64,000 bases of DNA from Odiellus spinosus (taxonomy: Eukaryota; Arthropoda; Arachnida; Opiliones; Phalangiidae), in assembly GCA_963920705.1 (NCBI GenBank), contig OY987236.1, positions 13,530,886 through 13,594,885 on the forward strand, given 5' to 3'. Within the stretch, counting starts at the first letter, position 1. Each line of letters begins with the position of its first letter. The translations under genes and the position numbers were made by a program. Shown in pieces: positions 1 through 11,609 of this stretch. The notes beneath the pieces were generated by a model, which did not search any database, was not told the DNA's origin, and saw only the letters and a list, made by a program, of their open reading frames with translations.

Positions 1-102
1 AACGGTTATCCAGGAACCTTAGCCTCTGTGGCTCAAAAATACGCGAGCCATCGGGTAACGGACAGTGCTATGTTCTACGTGTATGACGTGTCTGTCGTTT
101 AA
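1..102 (+). CDS. Possible 3' end of a gene cut by the window edge
   Basis: Frame 1 is open from the first base to TAA at 100-102, giving 33 residues of mixed composition that end in DVSVV. The stretch is clearly less AT-rich than the DNA beyond about 480. Frame 3 is open to about position 80 and the reverse strand is also open, so GC content alone could explain the open frame. The product is not recognised. It would be the last exon of a gene lying to the left. Confidence 0.2.
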   Translation, partial: NGYPGTLASVAQKYASHRVTDSAMFYVYDVSVV

Positions 103-924
103 TTCTTAAGAGAGCATTCCTGGAAGCCCAAGAGGGAAACACGTACGAACGTGAAAATCATCTCTTTTTTTTCCCCCACGCGTCACATCTCAGTATTTAC
201 GATTACATTTTTTACGACACTCGAGGGAGAGGGAGAATTTGGGATCTCTTCTATCAGATTTCGCGGAAAGCGGTAGTAATGGCACGAGGTTCTTGACCCG
301 GAATAGCCCGTCTATCTAAGGCTGTGTTGAATATACCAAGTCAATGGTCGATAAGGTGTGGGCATTACCTCTAACCCGACCAGAATCTCCTTATGCTTTC
401 ATTCTTCTTCTTAGAGGTTCGTGACGTCCACCACTGACTTAAAGGAATTAGACTTGAAGGGTTAGTCGCGACTATTAAGTTTGAAGCTTGAATGATATTC
501 TTTAAATATAATACTTTTAAATTTGAATATAATATTGCATTCTCTAAATGTTAAGAGGACATGTCAACATGTTTGATATACACTTTTCATATAGAGCGCG
601 AAACCCCAAACATGCATAGTATCTTTTGGATACTCCTGGTATACTTCCTCCATGAAAAACATAAAAATTTAAAGGTCTTTTATAAAATCAAATATATTTA
701 TATACCGAAATATAATTATTTTAATAGTTCATCGATTCTTTATCATAAAAGATTCGATTTTGTAAATTTTCTTTTCACTGTTTTTGCTCAAAATGGTGCA
801 ATAAACCCTTTAAAGGAAGGAAGAATTGTCAGAAATGACGTCATAAAGCGGAACTCTATTTTTCCAGCCTTTAGAACTTTTAAGTTGAAGCCCTTGGCTA
901 GACACCAGGGAGATTGTAGTCTGT
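103..924. other. Non-coding, no gene seen
   Basis: Moderately GC-rich to about 480, then strongly AT-rich. A pyrimidine-rich acceptor-like site ends at 415 and is followed by a 16-codon open frame to TAG, too short to call. A full cAMP-response-type palindrome TGACGTCA lies at 836-843 with no gene attached. Confidence 0.4.
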
Positions 925-1251
925 AAAGCCCGGTTCAGACGAGATAAACTTAGGATTGAATTTGGAGATCTAGGTGTCTAAATTGTTCGAGTTATTCCTT
1001 GGACTAGTTAACACCTATTTTAATAGATAAAGGTGAAAGTCAAAAGTAACTAAAGAATAGTCAGACGCCCACGTGTTTTTATTAGCTACTACATTTGCCA
1101 CTGTTTGCCGTTAGAGGACACAAATGAACGCCAGAAATCGTTTTTCATCTTTATCTATTAAGATAGGTGCCCACTGTTTATACTACAAACTCAATCTAAT
1201 TTTGTTTATACCAAGTGCGCTCCTCGTTTGTCCTCGTCTGAACCGGGCTTT
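925..1251. mobile_element. MITE, family A (327 bp)
   Basis: Perfect 19-bp terminal inverted repeats, AAAGCCCGGTTCAGACGAG at 925-943 and its complement at 1233-1251. The inner arms are also roughly complementary: a block near 1007-1030 containing TTTTAATAGATAAAGGT mirrors one near 1150-1172. No coding capacity. Related ends occur at 20164-20533 and 31088-31715, and an internal fragment recurs near 61760-61830. A run of T follows directly. The superfamily is unknown. Confidence 0.8.
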
Positions 1252-4239
1252 TCTGTTTTTTTTTTTTTTTTTTTTACATCGAGTCAATAAAATTGCGGTC
1301 CCTTCTAATTTTCCCCAACTTTCTTATAAATATATTTTTTCCTATTTCTTTTTTTCTTGTTATTTCCTGAATTTCAATATTGGGAAGCGGTCGCATAGCT
1401 TCCCCGAGAAATATCCCAAGAATGTTTGGTATTTTTGCCAGCCGAACTTATTATAATCCTTAAGTTGTTTATGTCGTCGGTTTGGTTGATATAACCTCCA
1501 TGGTAAATTGATATAGGCATATTATTGTGTTGTTACCCGAGTATTATATATTTCTCGAACAACTTAACTACGATTCTGCGATGTAATTTAAATCTGGTTA
1601 AATATATACCGTACTATATTATTATAGATTTGTTTTGGCATTTTTCATACGCCAAAAAATCCATAATAACCGAATATAAAATGTTTAAATTATATTCAGG
1701 ATTATATATATATATATGTTAATTCAAGAGGCGGTGGCTTACTGGCAAAAAGTGTGGATTGATAAACGATGTTAAACCACGTATTAAAAAGTAGTTCACA
1801 CTATTTTATTGGTCAATTCCACCTTAGCTTGGCAGTACGCGTAAACTTAGGTTACCCGTTATATCTATGATCTGTTGTGTTGAGATTAAATGAGCCTAGC
1901 ATTCCGCGTCCTGCCAACTTGAGATGGAATGGTATTGATTTAAACCTCATTGCCAACAGACTGTTTAACAGCGAGATTCCGATCTTTTCCATGGATCCTT
2001 GTTAAGCCTACTTACAAAAATTGTACATTTCTTGTAATCCTTTTCAATAATCGATTAGGCCTATTTAACTCGCTATTTCAATGTAGAAAATTATTCGTGT
2101 TCGAGCTTCAATTTCCCTTTAAACTCTGCCGACTTAAAATATTTCTACTGGCGCAGTGCAGTAAATGAATTTTACCACTTCTTATTAGGTATTCCGCATC
2201 TTTATGTAAGTCCATCTATTTGCAAACATTCCGTTTAGCTAATATTTAAATACTAAGTATCAAAATATTGATTTTAAAGTGAAGAGTACTAATTAGCGTA
2301 CTGGGCCAAACTCGAGGCAGGGAAATCTTTAAAGGAAAGGTCTCAGATCCACCGATTAAAAGGAGTAATATTTAATGTTAAAAATACCGTGATTTGGTAA
2401 TTGATTTGGTTAATTAGCCAGAAATTTACCGTCTTACGGTAATTGTTTCATTTGTATTTGAATTTCTGTTATTTTAATTACGGAGTATATCTTTTTTAAA
2501 CGCAAATTCATATTTCCGACTAAACAGCCGCTACACATGAAAAATGTCATGTTTTTCGTGATATGCTGTTTGCGTTTAAGTGACTCGGGCAAGAAAAATT
2601 AAAATATAATAACATATTCTTTACTGGATTCAAGCGCGTTTCGACGTCACGATTGAATATAGTATATATATTTCCAGTTTAGGCGAGAATCCCCAAAACA
2701 AATTACATTTTCCGTTATTTAAGACTAATCTTTGAAAATTCGTACTTATATTATTTATAATTCTATGTATTGCCGTCATTATAGTCTCATTTTTTCTCTC
2801 TCTCTCTCTCTTTGTGAAAACTGCTCAAGGCATTTTTTTCATGATGCCTTTCCTTTAATCGCCTACAGAGATTCATTTTAAGCAAACTGATTTAGTATAG
2901 TAATCCTCATCGTCTTCCACCCAACTCCTTTTATCCACATTCTTACAAGGCTTCGTCTCTTTGAAACATGCTTCTGAAATGTCATTTTATTTTCATAATT
3001 TATATGTAGTTCAATTTAAATTCTCGAGGTTTAAATCCCTCGGGGCTTTTGGAAAATTCTGATTTGATTTTAAAACTCTTGTTCAAGAAGATTTGGCAAC
3101 ACCTACTTTTATTCGTACGATATTTAATATTGCGTATTCATCCGACTTAACTTTTGCCATTACACTTAACTCTACCGCTTTAAGAAGTGTTCGTGCGTAG
3201 TTCAATTCGATGGAAGTTTTCTGAGACTTAAAAGTTGAAAATTTTATAAAATTCATGCCTATATTTATGTTTGGAAAATCGGTCTGTTCTGTAAATCATA
3301 ATTTTTGAAGATTCAAATTTATTCTTCATAATTTCCCATCATTTCAATGTCACGAGTTAGATTCATTTAGGCTTGGTTGTCATTTGATTGTCAATGTCAC
3401 CAATTTAGTCCGAGGCTATTCGAAAATTAGAGATGCGGATAAGTGGTTCTACGCCTATATCTTAAAATATGATATTATCGAGATTAACCCATTGAAGAAT
3501 TAATTTTATTCATTATTTATCTTTATTACAATGTCACATATTCAAATAAAATATTAGTTGGACTGATTTCGGACCTTTCGATTTGCAATATTTTTGTTTT
3601 ATCGTTTTAAAGGGTAGAAAGCATGTTTTAAATGTATTAAAACATGATTAGATTAGTGTCACGCGCGCTATAAGAGTATAGCGTAGCTTTATGTATATTG
3701 TATATACTAGATGATAACTCAAGATGAGATCAGACATTGAGATGAAATAATTGGAAAAGCAGTCGAGACTGAATTAATACAAAATGTTAAACCTCGTAGG
3801 TTGAGGTAACCTTTACCAACTTAATTTGAAACCCTATTATATACATATTCACACGCAGTTAATATTGATGTAACTCTATTATATTGCACTTTGCATAACC
3901 TTATTTCATTAATTAAATGAAATTGGTCAGGAATTATATCAATTTATTCGTAGTGATGCGATTAAATAAAATTATCTAGAACTGATAAGGTTTAAGGGAA
4001 ACTACCAGCAGTATAAACTATTTACAATGTCGAATTTCGGAGTAACAACTAAGTTAATATTTCCCACGAGGGTTAACGTATTAGCCTAAAGCTTTCTGAA
4101 GATTGCAACCTTATTATATTAATTGATATTTAAAAGTAGCATTCCCTTGTGGTAATTCTATTATATTAAAAACCCTCGGAGGGAAAGTTCCGAACGCCAT
4201 ATTCTCCTATTATTATAAACTTTAAACAACAAAATCTGT
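1252..4239. other. AT-rich intergenic DNA
   Basis: No convincing exon. It contains a T-rich tract at 1257-1275, short TA tracts and a (TC)8 microsatellite at 2795-2810. Open frames here are short and of AT-driven composition. Confidence 0.5.
2795..2810. repeat. (TC)8 microsatellite
   Basis: Sixteen bases of perfect TC dinucleotide repeat inside AT-rich DNA. Confidence 0.9.
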
Positions 4240-4468
4240 GTTCATACTAGAGGCCTTCGAGTCGCTACAGTCATGTGATCTGGAATGCTTATTCAGTAAT
4301 TAATTTCTCTAAACTGCTTCGGGAACTAGTTTGAAACTGATTCGGTTTCATCCACCCACAGAATCTTTTTGAAGATCATTTCTTTATTAAAACGATTCTG
4401 AGCGATTTAAATATAGGTTTGATTTTATCGTTTAAAATCGATTTGGATACACTAGTCTGGTCGTAGCT
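4240..4468. mobile_element. MITE relic, family B
   Basis: Begins GTTCATACTAGAGGCCTTCGA and ends ACTAGTCTGGTCGTAGCT, a degraded form of the family B terminal repeat (AGCTACGTTCACACTAG type). Internally it shares the CTGCTTCGGGAACTAGTTT and ACGATTCTGAGCGATT blocks with the copies at 10238, 37180 and 41654. No coding capacity. A smaller related fragment is near 4575-4640. Confidence 0.65.
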
Positions 4469-5400
4469 AAAGCCCTCGTTTTTGAATCTTTTTCACGTGC
4501 GGAAGTAATCCTTCGGCTTTCTAGTTGCATTCTCCCTTTAATCTTAATGAAGAACACGTTTGAAAAAAATATACATGAAGTTGTCTTCACACTAAAGCTA
4601 CTTTAAAACCGGTTTTAACCCTTTTGGAAAGACCACATTGTAATTTTTAGGATCAGATATAAAGATTCTTTGCCAAAATATGTAAATATTAGCTTGAAAA
4701 GTTAATTAGAACGAAGCTTAACTAAATCAGTCTTCCTTCTCCGATTATTTACTTCTGGTTAACTCATTGTGATACTTGATATCCTTGGGAGTCGAGATTA
4801 ATTTTAACTTTTAAACACGGAGATTTCTATTTAATCAGATGCCGTTAATTTCAAACTGATGCTTATATGGCAATAGGCTATAGGGGTTTGCCGATCGAAA
4901 ATTCTTGAAAGACGAAGCTAATTAAGATTTAATAAATTTACCTAGGCGAGCTCCTGTACTTCGTATGTTCTTGATCTCCTAATATGCCATCTTTCCTTCT
5001 ATTTCTCATTTTATATAAGTTCGTGCCATCCTTGTCAAAAGCTACCTTTTGACCTCTTCTCCTTCCTTAGCTCTTAAAAGGTCAAGTTTCGTAGAAAAAT
5101 ATATATTTTAGGTTTTGTATTTTAAAGGAACTTGAATTGGATAAAAATAATTAGACCTTTCGGTCAAACGATCCTACACCATATAGGGTTAAGAGGTACG
5201 AGGGATGAAGCTATATCGATTTCTTAGTAATCTTTAAATAGGCCCTAAATCATTGACTAAATTATCGTATATACACGATAGTGTTCAATTTTCAACGGAA
5301 ATTAACAGCCACACCTTTAATCTAAATACAGCTTATTGTATTTGGTTTGCTTTTTTATTTTGATTTTATTAAATTGCGATTGTTTAAATTATTCTTTAAA
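4469..5400. other. AT-rich intergenic DNA
   Basis: A family B fragment near 4575-4640 (TTCACACTAAAGCTACTTTAAAACC...) and otherwise nothing recognisable. Confidence 0.4.
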
Positions 5401-5540
5401 TTGGGCTCGATTCTTTTCTTTTTATGGGCTGGATTATTTTTAGTTGGGCTCGATTCTTTTTAGTTGGGCTCGATTCTTTTTAGTTGGGCTCGATTCTTTA
5501 TTTTAGTTGGGCTCGCTTCTTTTTAATTGGGCTTGCTATT
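5401..5540. repeat. Tandem repeat, unit about 20 bp
   Basis: About seven copies of TTGGGCTCGATTCTTTTTAG. The central copies are perfect and the flanking ones carry substitutions and small insertions, the usual pattern of array edges. Confidence 0.85.
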
Positions 5541-6179
5541 TTGGGAGAAAAATTAGCTGCCAAAGAATCAATAAAAGTTCATAAATTAATTAAGGAATAA
5601 TACTTTCTTAATTAGACGTAAGCTGTTATGAAACACTCCATTCGATACATATTATATTATTTCATTATGATTAGCCAAAATTACCAATGGTTAAACTGTA
5701 GGATAAACCAAGTAAAATGTCGTAGGGGAAAAAGTAGTTGCAAACTCTTCTCTTGAACCAGTCTAGCAGAACCTGGACATTGTGGCGACTTCAGTTATAT
5801 TTTTTAATCTTTTTGAAGTAATACTTATGAAGTTGGGAGACTGTTTTATTAGCGTTACCTATACTGCTCATTTCTCCTTCCTCCAATATCATTTCATTGT
5901 TTCAAGAAACTTAAATGAAATTAATTCCTCTGGTAGAACGCGTAGGTGAGGCGCTAATCCTTGTCAAACGCAGCTGCTGCCTCTTCAACTAGATTATAAG
6001 GAAGTTTTGGGGCGTATCCCTTCCTAAATTCTTTCTTTTTCTATCGCGCGTCTTTTGATTTGGTTGTTAGGATGAAATTTTGAGTCTAGGATGGGGGATC
6101 TTTGCTTCAAATTAGTTTTCTGGTGATATATTACTCTGGACACTTCTGTTCAAAGAAAGTTTACATTACTACTTTTATT
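5541..6179. other. Intergenic DNA, nothing recognised
   Basis: AT-rich with a slightly GC-richer patch around 5930-6030. No exon, RNA gene or repeat that I can support. Confidence 0.4.
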
Positions 6180-6608
6180 GAAGGGAGAATGCAACCTGAC
6201 AATTAAGCTACGTTCAAACTATAGCAATTTTGAATCCATTTTTTTCGGGAACCGGTTTCAGACCAATTGGTCTTCAATAACTTTCAGATCAAATTATAAT
6301 ATAAATGTTTATGATGATGGTGTTTGAACAGATGACACTTAAAATGATTCCTAGTGATTTTATTTTAAATTTGAGTTATCGATTACACACTAGACTTTTT
6401 GAAACCGTTTTCAAACCGTTTCGAATATTCAAATCGACTTATTCAGAAATTAAACCCATTTTTTTTGACAAAGAATCTGCAGTTGAACCCCAAATTTCCA
6501 TTTTGACCTTTCCAAAACGGTTAAAAACGGTTTCAAGTCTTCAGTGTGAACTCGACTTGGGATCTTTCCAAATCTGTTTAAAACTGCCCCTAGTGTGAAA
6601 GCGCCTTA
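6180..6608. mobile_element. Family B MITE abutting a family C end
   Basis: Family B ends AAGCTACGTTCAAACTA (6205) and CTAGTGTGAAAGCGCCTT (ending 6608) are imperfect inverted repeats. The interior carries repeated AAACCGTTTTCAAACCG-like blocks. Immediately left, 6181-6199 matches the terminus of the TTAA-type family C (AGGGAGAATGCAACC), so family B may have inserted into or beside a C element. The 97-codon open frame inside is an artefact of the AT-rich repeat. Confidence 0.6.
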
Positions 6609-7198
6609 AGAAATTGTGTAGGAAAGGTCGAAAGGAAAAAATTTAGGTTATAAAAATAATTATTAACTTTAAATAGTTGATTTGACATTCTAAACGGACT
6701 CAGTGTCTAGTGTGAACGTAGCTTCGTTGTCGGACTCCATTAGCCCTTTAATTGAAGAATAACCAAGCTCTTATTCCCCCCACCCCCGTTTCACTAGAAA
6801 ACTTATAAAGATGCGATTTCGGGCTGTTCCGGTAACAGCTTGGTTTCCTAGTAAATGCGGTTAATTTCTTGATTAAATCTTGTTTGCCAGACGGTTTTTT
6901 ATATACGAATTTGCAATTTATGGTTTCCAATTTATAATTTTGATTCTAAAGTTTATTATATGTAAAGTCGAGCGTTTATTTAAAAGAATTATGAAAACTA
7001 GGTACATATATTTTTATCTCTTTTGATCGTTAAACAAAAGTTTATCGTTAATTTTCAGTTAACTAAATCCGAAGAAGTATAACTTTTTATTCTTATAAAA
7101 CAATAATACAAATGTCAGAATAATTTAGAGCGAATCAAACCGTTTGGTTTCGACTTAGTTCGCTTGACGCGCGTGAAATGTTTTGAAATGATAGTAAA
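6609..7198. other. AT-rich intergenic DNA
   Basis: No gene or clear repeat. The 60-codon minus-strand open frame at 6748-6930 shows no recognisable features. Confidence 0.4.
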
Positions 7199-7975
7199 TC
7201 TCAGTTTATTTGAACAGGGCTATGATTTGTTACCCCTTAAATTAACGTGTTCTGAAATCTTCCCGTAAATAATACCGATGCATCATGGAAACCCCACTTT
7301 CATGATGTATCGCTGGAATTTACAGGATAATTGATCAGTACATGAGTCATTAAACATCTCAGTTATTTGAACAGGGCTATGATTTGTTACCCCTTAGATT
7401 AACGTGTTCTGAAATCTTCAGGTAAATAATACCGATGCATCATGGAAACCCCACTTTCATGATGTATCGCTGGAATTTACAGGATAATTAATCAGTACAT
7501 GAGTCATTAAACATCTCAGTTATTTGAACAGTGCTATGATTTGTTACCCCTTAGATTAACGTGTTCTGAAATCTTCAGGTAAATAATACCGATGCATCAT
7601 GGAAACCCCACTTTCATGATGTATCGCTGGAATTTACAGGATAATTAATCATTACATGAGTTATTAGACATCTCTGTTATTTGAACAGTGCTATGATTTG
7701 TTACTCCTTAGATTAACGTGTACTGAAATCTTTCCGTAAATAATACCGATGCATCATGGAAGCCCCACTTTCATGATGTATCGCTGGAATTTACAAGATA
7801 ATTAATCAGTACATGAGTCATTAAACATCTCAGTTATTTGAACAGTGCTATATGATTTGTTACCCCTTAGATTAACGTGTTCTGAAATCTTCAGGTAAAT
7901 AATACCGATCCATCATAGAAACACCACTTTCATGATGTATCGCTGGAATTAACAGGATAATCAGTCCTTTAACAT
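7199..7975. repeat. 157-bp satellite, about five copies
   Basis: Five head-to-tail units start near 7201, 7359, 7516, 7673 and 7830 with a period of 157-158 bp and high identity; the last unit is truncated and more diverged. Each unit holds an inverted repeat with 12-base arms, CGATGCATCATG and CATGATGTATCG (first at 7276-7312), around a loop containing ACCCCAC. No coding capacity. I looked for ribozyme cores on both strands and found none in the unit. Confidence 0.93.
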
Positions 7976-8275
7976 TTTAGTCAATTAACACTTCGCCCAA
8001 TTTCTATTCTAATTAAAACAATAATCCAAGAACAATTAAAAACAGACATTTTACGCTCGCCAAGCGAACCCTTAAACACGCGCTTTGAATAGCCGCAGTT
8101 TTGCTGACATTTGCATTACTGTTTTAATCAATAATAATGTGAAATAGAGATAGACTCTGTATCAAAATATCAATTTGTAAATTAACTGTAAAATTAACAA
8201 GAAATCTTTGAGTTTTAATATTTTAATCGTTTAAATATAACATCTTACTAAATACTAATCTTAAGTATTGGCTTT
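7976..8275. other. AT-rich spacer
   Basis: Nothing recognisable between the satellite and the hammerhead-bearing element. Confidence 0.4.
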
Positions 8276-8409
8276 TAAAATCTTCACAAGGAAACTCTGC
8301 ACTATGTAACTAAACTCTTTGTTAGTTTGACAACGTTTCGAAGCTATCACTTCATCATCAGGTCATTATCTACTCTGCACCGTAGTGCAGTTTCCTTGCG
8401 AAGATTTTA
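8276..8409. mobile_element. Small inverted-repeat element carrying a hammerhead-like motif
   Basis: About 30-bp arms, TAAAATCTTCACAAGGAAAC at 8276 and its near complement ending TTTTA at 8409, enclose about 75 bases that include the ribozyme-like core. Total length 134 bp. The outer element resembles a MITE, but the core is typical of Penelope-like elements, so this may be a processed or fold-back fragment of such an element. Confidence 0.6.
8328..8365 (-). ncRNA. Minimal hammerhead ribozyme-like motif
   Basis: Reading the minus strand from 8365: stem I strand TGAC; core CTGATGA; one unpaired T; stem II GAAG with loop TGATAG and CTTC; core GAA; ACGT (A15.1 to U16.1, a self-complementary tiny stem III); T as the cleavage-site nucleotide; stem I strand GTCA. 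All invariant positions of the hammerhead core (CUGANGA, GAA, A-U, H17) are present and stem I pairs perfectly over 4 bp. Minimal hammerheads with such tiny stem III are known from Penelope-like retroelements and retrozymes, where they act best as dimers. The unpaired T at the base of stem II is unusual. Activity is inferred, not shown. Confidence 0.6.
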
Positions 8410-8842
8410 AAAACTAACAAGAATTTTACCTGCAACAAGAATAGGAATAATGAAATAATCTTAATTATCCAATTTTATATGTACCTCGTCTCTGTCTCGT
8501 TAAGGAAATTTGCACATAGTCCTCGTAATTCCTTTAGATACATTTCCCTGAAAAATTGTATTCTTCGTCTTAAAGGCTTCTCTAGACATCACGTAAATTT
8601 CAGTTTAATCCGTACGCAAGTCGGAACAGATTTAATTTTTTAGCTTTCCCTATATATTTAAACACCGTAGTCCGATAATACTTCCTGACTAAGGAGGTGC
8701 GTTTCTGTGAAGGGTTCCTAATATATTATTAAAACTCAGTCCATTTCCGAATATAAGATTAGTACACGCATTTCCGTCTCTCTAATATTCCGTTTTGAAA
8801 CTACAGAAGTTCTAACGACCATAATTATAGGAAATATTTTAA

Positions 8843-9326
8843 AGTGAGGCTGTCACAGATTTTTCACGAGCTCCAAATGGAATTTGACAAGCATTTTTAT
8901 TCAAAATATATACATATGCCATAAAGTTGATATAATATAAATTCAACTATAAAAATTAATATAATATTATCCTTATGCCTTCGGTAAAAACATGGTTACA
9001 GCATGGATTAATCAACCTCACCGGGATAATTCACTCTGATAAAATGATTGTTCGAATCGCACCGTGGTGACAAAAATTGTCTCTACACCGGAAGTTTCTA
9101 GCTACCGATACACGGGGTGAAATATTGAAGGGGAAAAAACTCTAAAGCAGACTATGCTCTCCTGGATTACTTCCGGATTTGTATCGGTAAGGGGGTAAAA
9201 TTGAGGGGCCGGATAAAATGTCTGGCAGCCATGTTTGAAACAAACATCTTAAACTACTAGTATAGCAAATCGTACCAGAGTTAATTATCCCTGTGAGGTT
9301 GATTATTCCATGGTTACAGCCTCACT
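8843..9326. mobile_element. TTAA-flanked element, family G (484 bp)
   Basis: Body bounded by AGTGAGGCTGT at 8843 and its complement ACAGCCTCACT ending at 9326, with TTAA on both sides (8839-8842, 9327-9330). TTAA duplication is the piggyBac signature. The same end occurs singly or paired at 32383, 37598, 39443, 49584, 50290 and about 56004. A second element is nested at 9002-9308. No transposase. Confidence 0.78.
9002..9308. mobile_element. Palindromic element nested in the family G copy
   Basis: 307 bp flanked by the direct repeat CATGGTTACAG (8991-9001 and 9309-9319). The ends form a 34-bp inverted repeat (9005-9038 against 9276-9309) with about four mismatches, containing AATCAACCTCAC. 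The interior is much richer in G+C than the host element. The unusually long target duplication (10-11 bp) could be partly coincidental, since the element also begins CATGG. Confidence 0.65.
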
Positions 9327-9330
9327 TTAA

Positions 9331-10237
9331 ATAATATTTTAGTTTGATTAAAATTTCAAAGTTTTAATTGAAATATATTTCAATTTTTAATATGCTTTTC
9401 TAAAATCAAATTGAAAGGGGAAATAATACTTGATAAAAAGTATTCTTTTAATAATTTTGTATCTCTAAAATTCGAATCTATGGAGAATTTTAAATCTCGC
9501 CTGTGTCTACGGCGAATTTTAGAAGATATCAAAATTCCCATGGAAATGTTGGTTTTCTGTTAGGAATTTGATTCATTTCAAGGTTATAGTTGAATATATA
9601 GCGTTGTACGTGCTGAAAACTCAAAATAAATATTTTCATATTAATGCTCTGTTCGCCTCTAGGGTTACACCCTTTTTTACTTTAAAAATTCAAACCCTAT
9701 GACGTTATTCAGCAAAATCCCCCCTCCTAGTAGAGTGCCAAAAATATCACATTCACACGCCCCAAGAATGTAATTTTCTAAGCCACCCAGCCAGACTTGG
9801 AATTTCTTTTTTTACGCTTATATTACATAATTTTAAGTTTATTTCTTGGGCGTTTTTGGACTTTTCATTTTATAATTTATCTTTGTATATATAGAAAGTG
9901 TCCTTATTCTACGCCCTAGCTGTTTCCCATCGTCAATACTTGTGTTCAAGATAATGTGGCTTAAAGTTAGGCAGTGCGGTTTTTTTTTCAAATGGAGAGT
10001 AAATATTCGGAGAGATTGTTGAAAAACTATTCAAAATACAAATGGCATAGGAATACATCATTTGTTTTTGCAAGAGCGATTAATTGCAGCGACCTAAATA
10101 TGGCATCGGCTTATTTTTGTTCTATTTTTCACGTGAAAAATAGGACACAGTCATATAAATATTTTTCGTACGACAGCAGGACAACCAATCACTTAACAGA
10201 AAAAAATTCAGAATTAGGTCTCCATACTTTACTCCAT
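9331..10237. other. AT-rich intergenic DNA
   Basis: No gene or repeat that I can support. The open frame from 9974 runs into a family B element and is not coding-like. Confidence 0.4.
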
Positions 10238-10518
10238 AGCTGCGTTCATATTAGGCCTTGGAATCGATTTAAACTATTTAAAAATGTTTCGATCGTGTGA
10301 ACAGGAAACTTATTTTCTCGAATCGATGTGATTTGATTTCTCGAAACTGCTTCGGGAACCAGTTTCATACAGATTCGGTTTCAACAACCGATAGATGAAG
10401 CTACAATAAATCGATTTATGTGTGAAAATGTGACGCTTAAAACGATTCCTGGCGATTCGAATATCGGTTTGATTTTGCAGTTTCAAATCGATAAAGAAAT
10501 GCTAGTGCGACCGTAGCT
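10238..10518. mobile_element. MITE, family B, tandem copy 1
   Basis: Ends AGCTGCGTTCATATTAGGCC and TGCTAGTGCGACCGTAGCT are imperfect inverted repeats. The interior has the family blocks AATCGATTTAAAC, GTGTGAACAGGAAAC, CTTCGGGAACCAGTTTCAT and ACGATTCCTGGCGATTCGA. Arms are complementary over much of their length, so the transcript would fold back. Confidence 0.8.
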
Positions 10519-10537
10519 CATGTTTTATGTATATATA

Positions 10538-10808
10538 GCTGACTTGGAATCGATTTAAACCGCTTCAAAACGTTTCGCTAGAGTCGTGTGAACAGGAAAC
10601 CGTCTTTTCTCGAATCGATTTGATTCGATTTCTCGAAACTGCTTAGGGAACCAGTTTCATACCGATTCGGTTTCAACAACCGATAGATGAAGCTACGATA
10701 AATCGATTTATAAAGATAATGCGTGAACACGTGATGCTTAAAACGATTCCTGGCGATTCGAATTTTGCAGTTTCAAACCGATTCAGAAATGTTAGTGTGA
10801 CCGTAGCT
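10538..10808. mobile_element. MITE, family B, tandem copy 2
   Basis: A second copy in the same orientation begins 20 bp after the first and shares nearly all internal blocks with it, so the pair probably arose by local duplication rather than two insertions. It differs by a deletion of about 15 bp near 10760. Confidence 0.8.
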
Positions 10809-11078
10809 TATGTGCCTCTTTTTGGGCTATTTAAACTCATGAAAATAGGATATATCTTCAATTTCTATGCCACCTTCTTCACCTTATAACATCGCTTCGT
10901 TTCGATACGTTTCGTGTAAAATTTATAAACCAACCATTATGATCTATTTCATTTAACATTGCGTATAAATCCACCTCAACTTTCCTTATTTTGCAAACTC
11001 TAAGTTTTGACTTGTATATTCATATATCTGCGCTTCGAAAGGAATTCGCCTGAGAATATGAGAGGCTGTGAAGTGAAA

Positions 11079-11110
<32 letters not shown>

Positions 11111-11609
11111 TGGAGAAAAATTTGGTCATGGCTAAAATTCTATTTCGAAATCCTTTGAAAGTCGTAAATAACTTTTGGGAAGCGAATGAGCAAGGAGTAA
11201 AGAGAAGAAGGTGGAAAATTCTAGTATGCTCTTGGGACTCGCCCGTATACGATCTTTCTTCATGATATATTCCTTTGTTTTATGCTTTTTATATACATTT
11301 CGCGATTGTCGTTAGGTGCGAAGGGAAAAGCTTAGACTAGACGCTTTAGAAAATAAACTTTCTTTACTCAGAAACCTGAGTTTCTATGGGAATTTACGTT
11401 CCTTGCTTTATAGGAATAGTAAAAATGTAACACCCTTTTAAGAAGTTCAATGTTCTGCGAAACGTAATAAGGGAACTTTTGCTGGCTATTGCCTTAACCA
11501 CTCCCGCATTTCTCATATATATATATATATATTTTTTTTTTTCTGTATTTCAATGTGTACCTATAAGTTCCTATAATTTCCATCCAACATTTTCCTTTTT
11601 TGAGTCACA
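10809..11609. other. Intergenic DNA with a long poly(A) tract
   Basis: Unbroken run of 28 A at 11082-11109 and a short TA microsatellite near 11513-11531. No gene seen. Confidence 0.5.

Noticed and set aside
3020-3050. GGTTTAAATCC resembling a tRNA B box
   Set aside because: No A box or cloverleaf can be formed at the right distance upstream.
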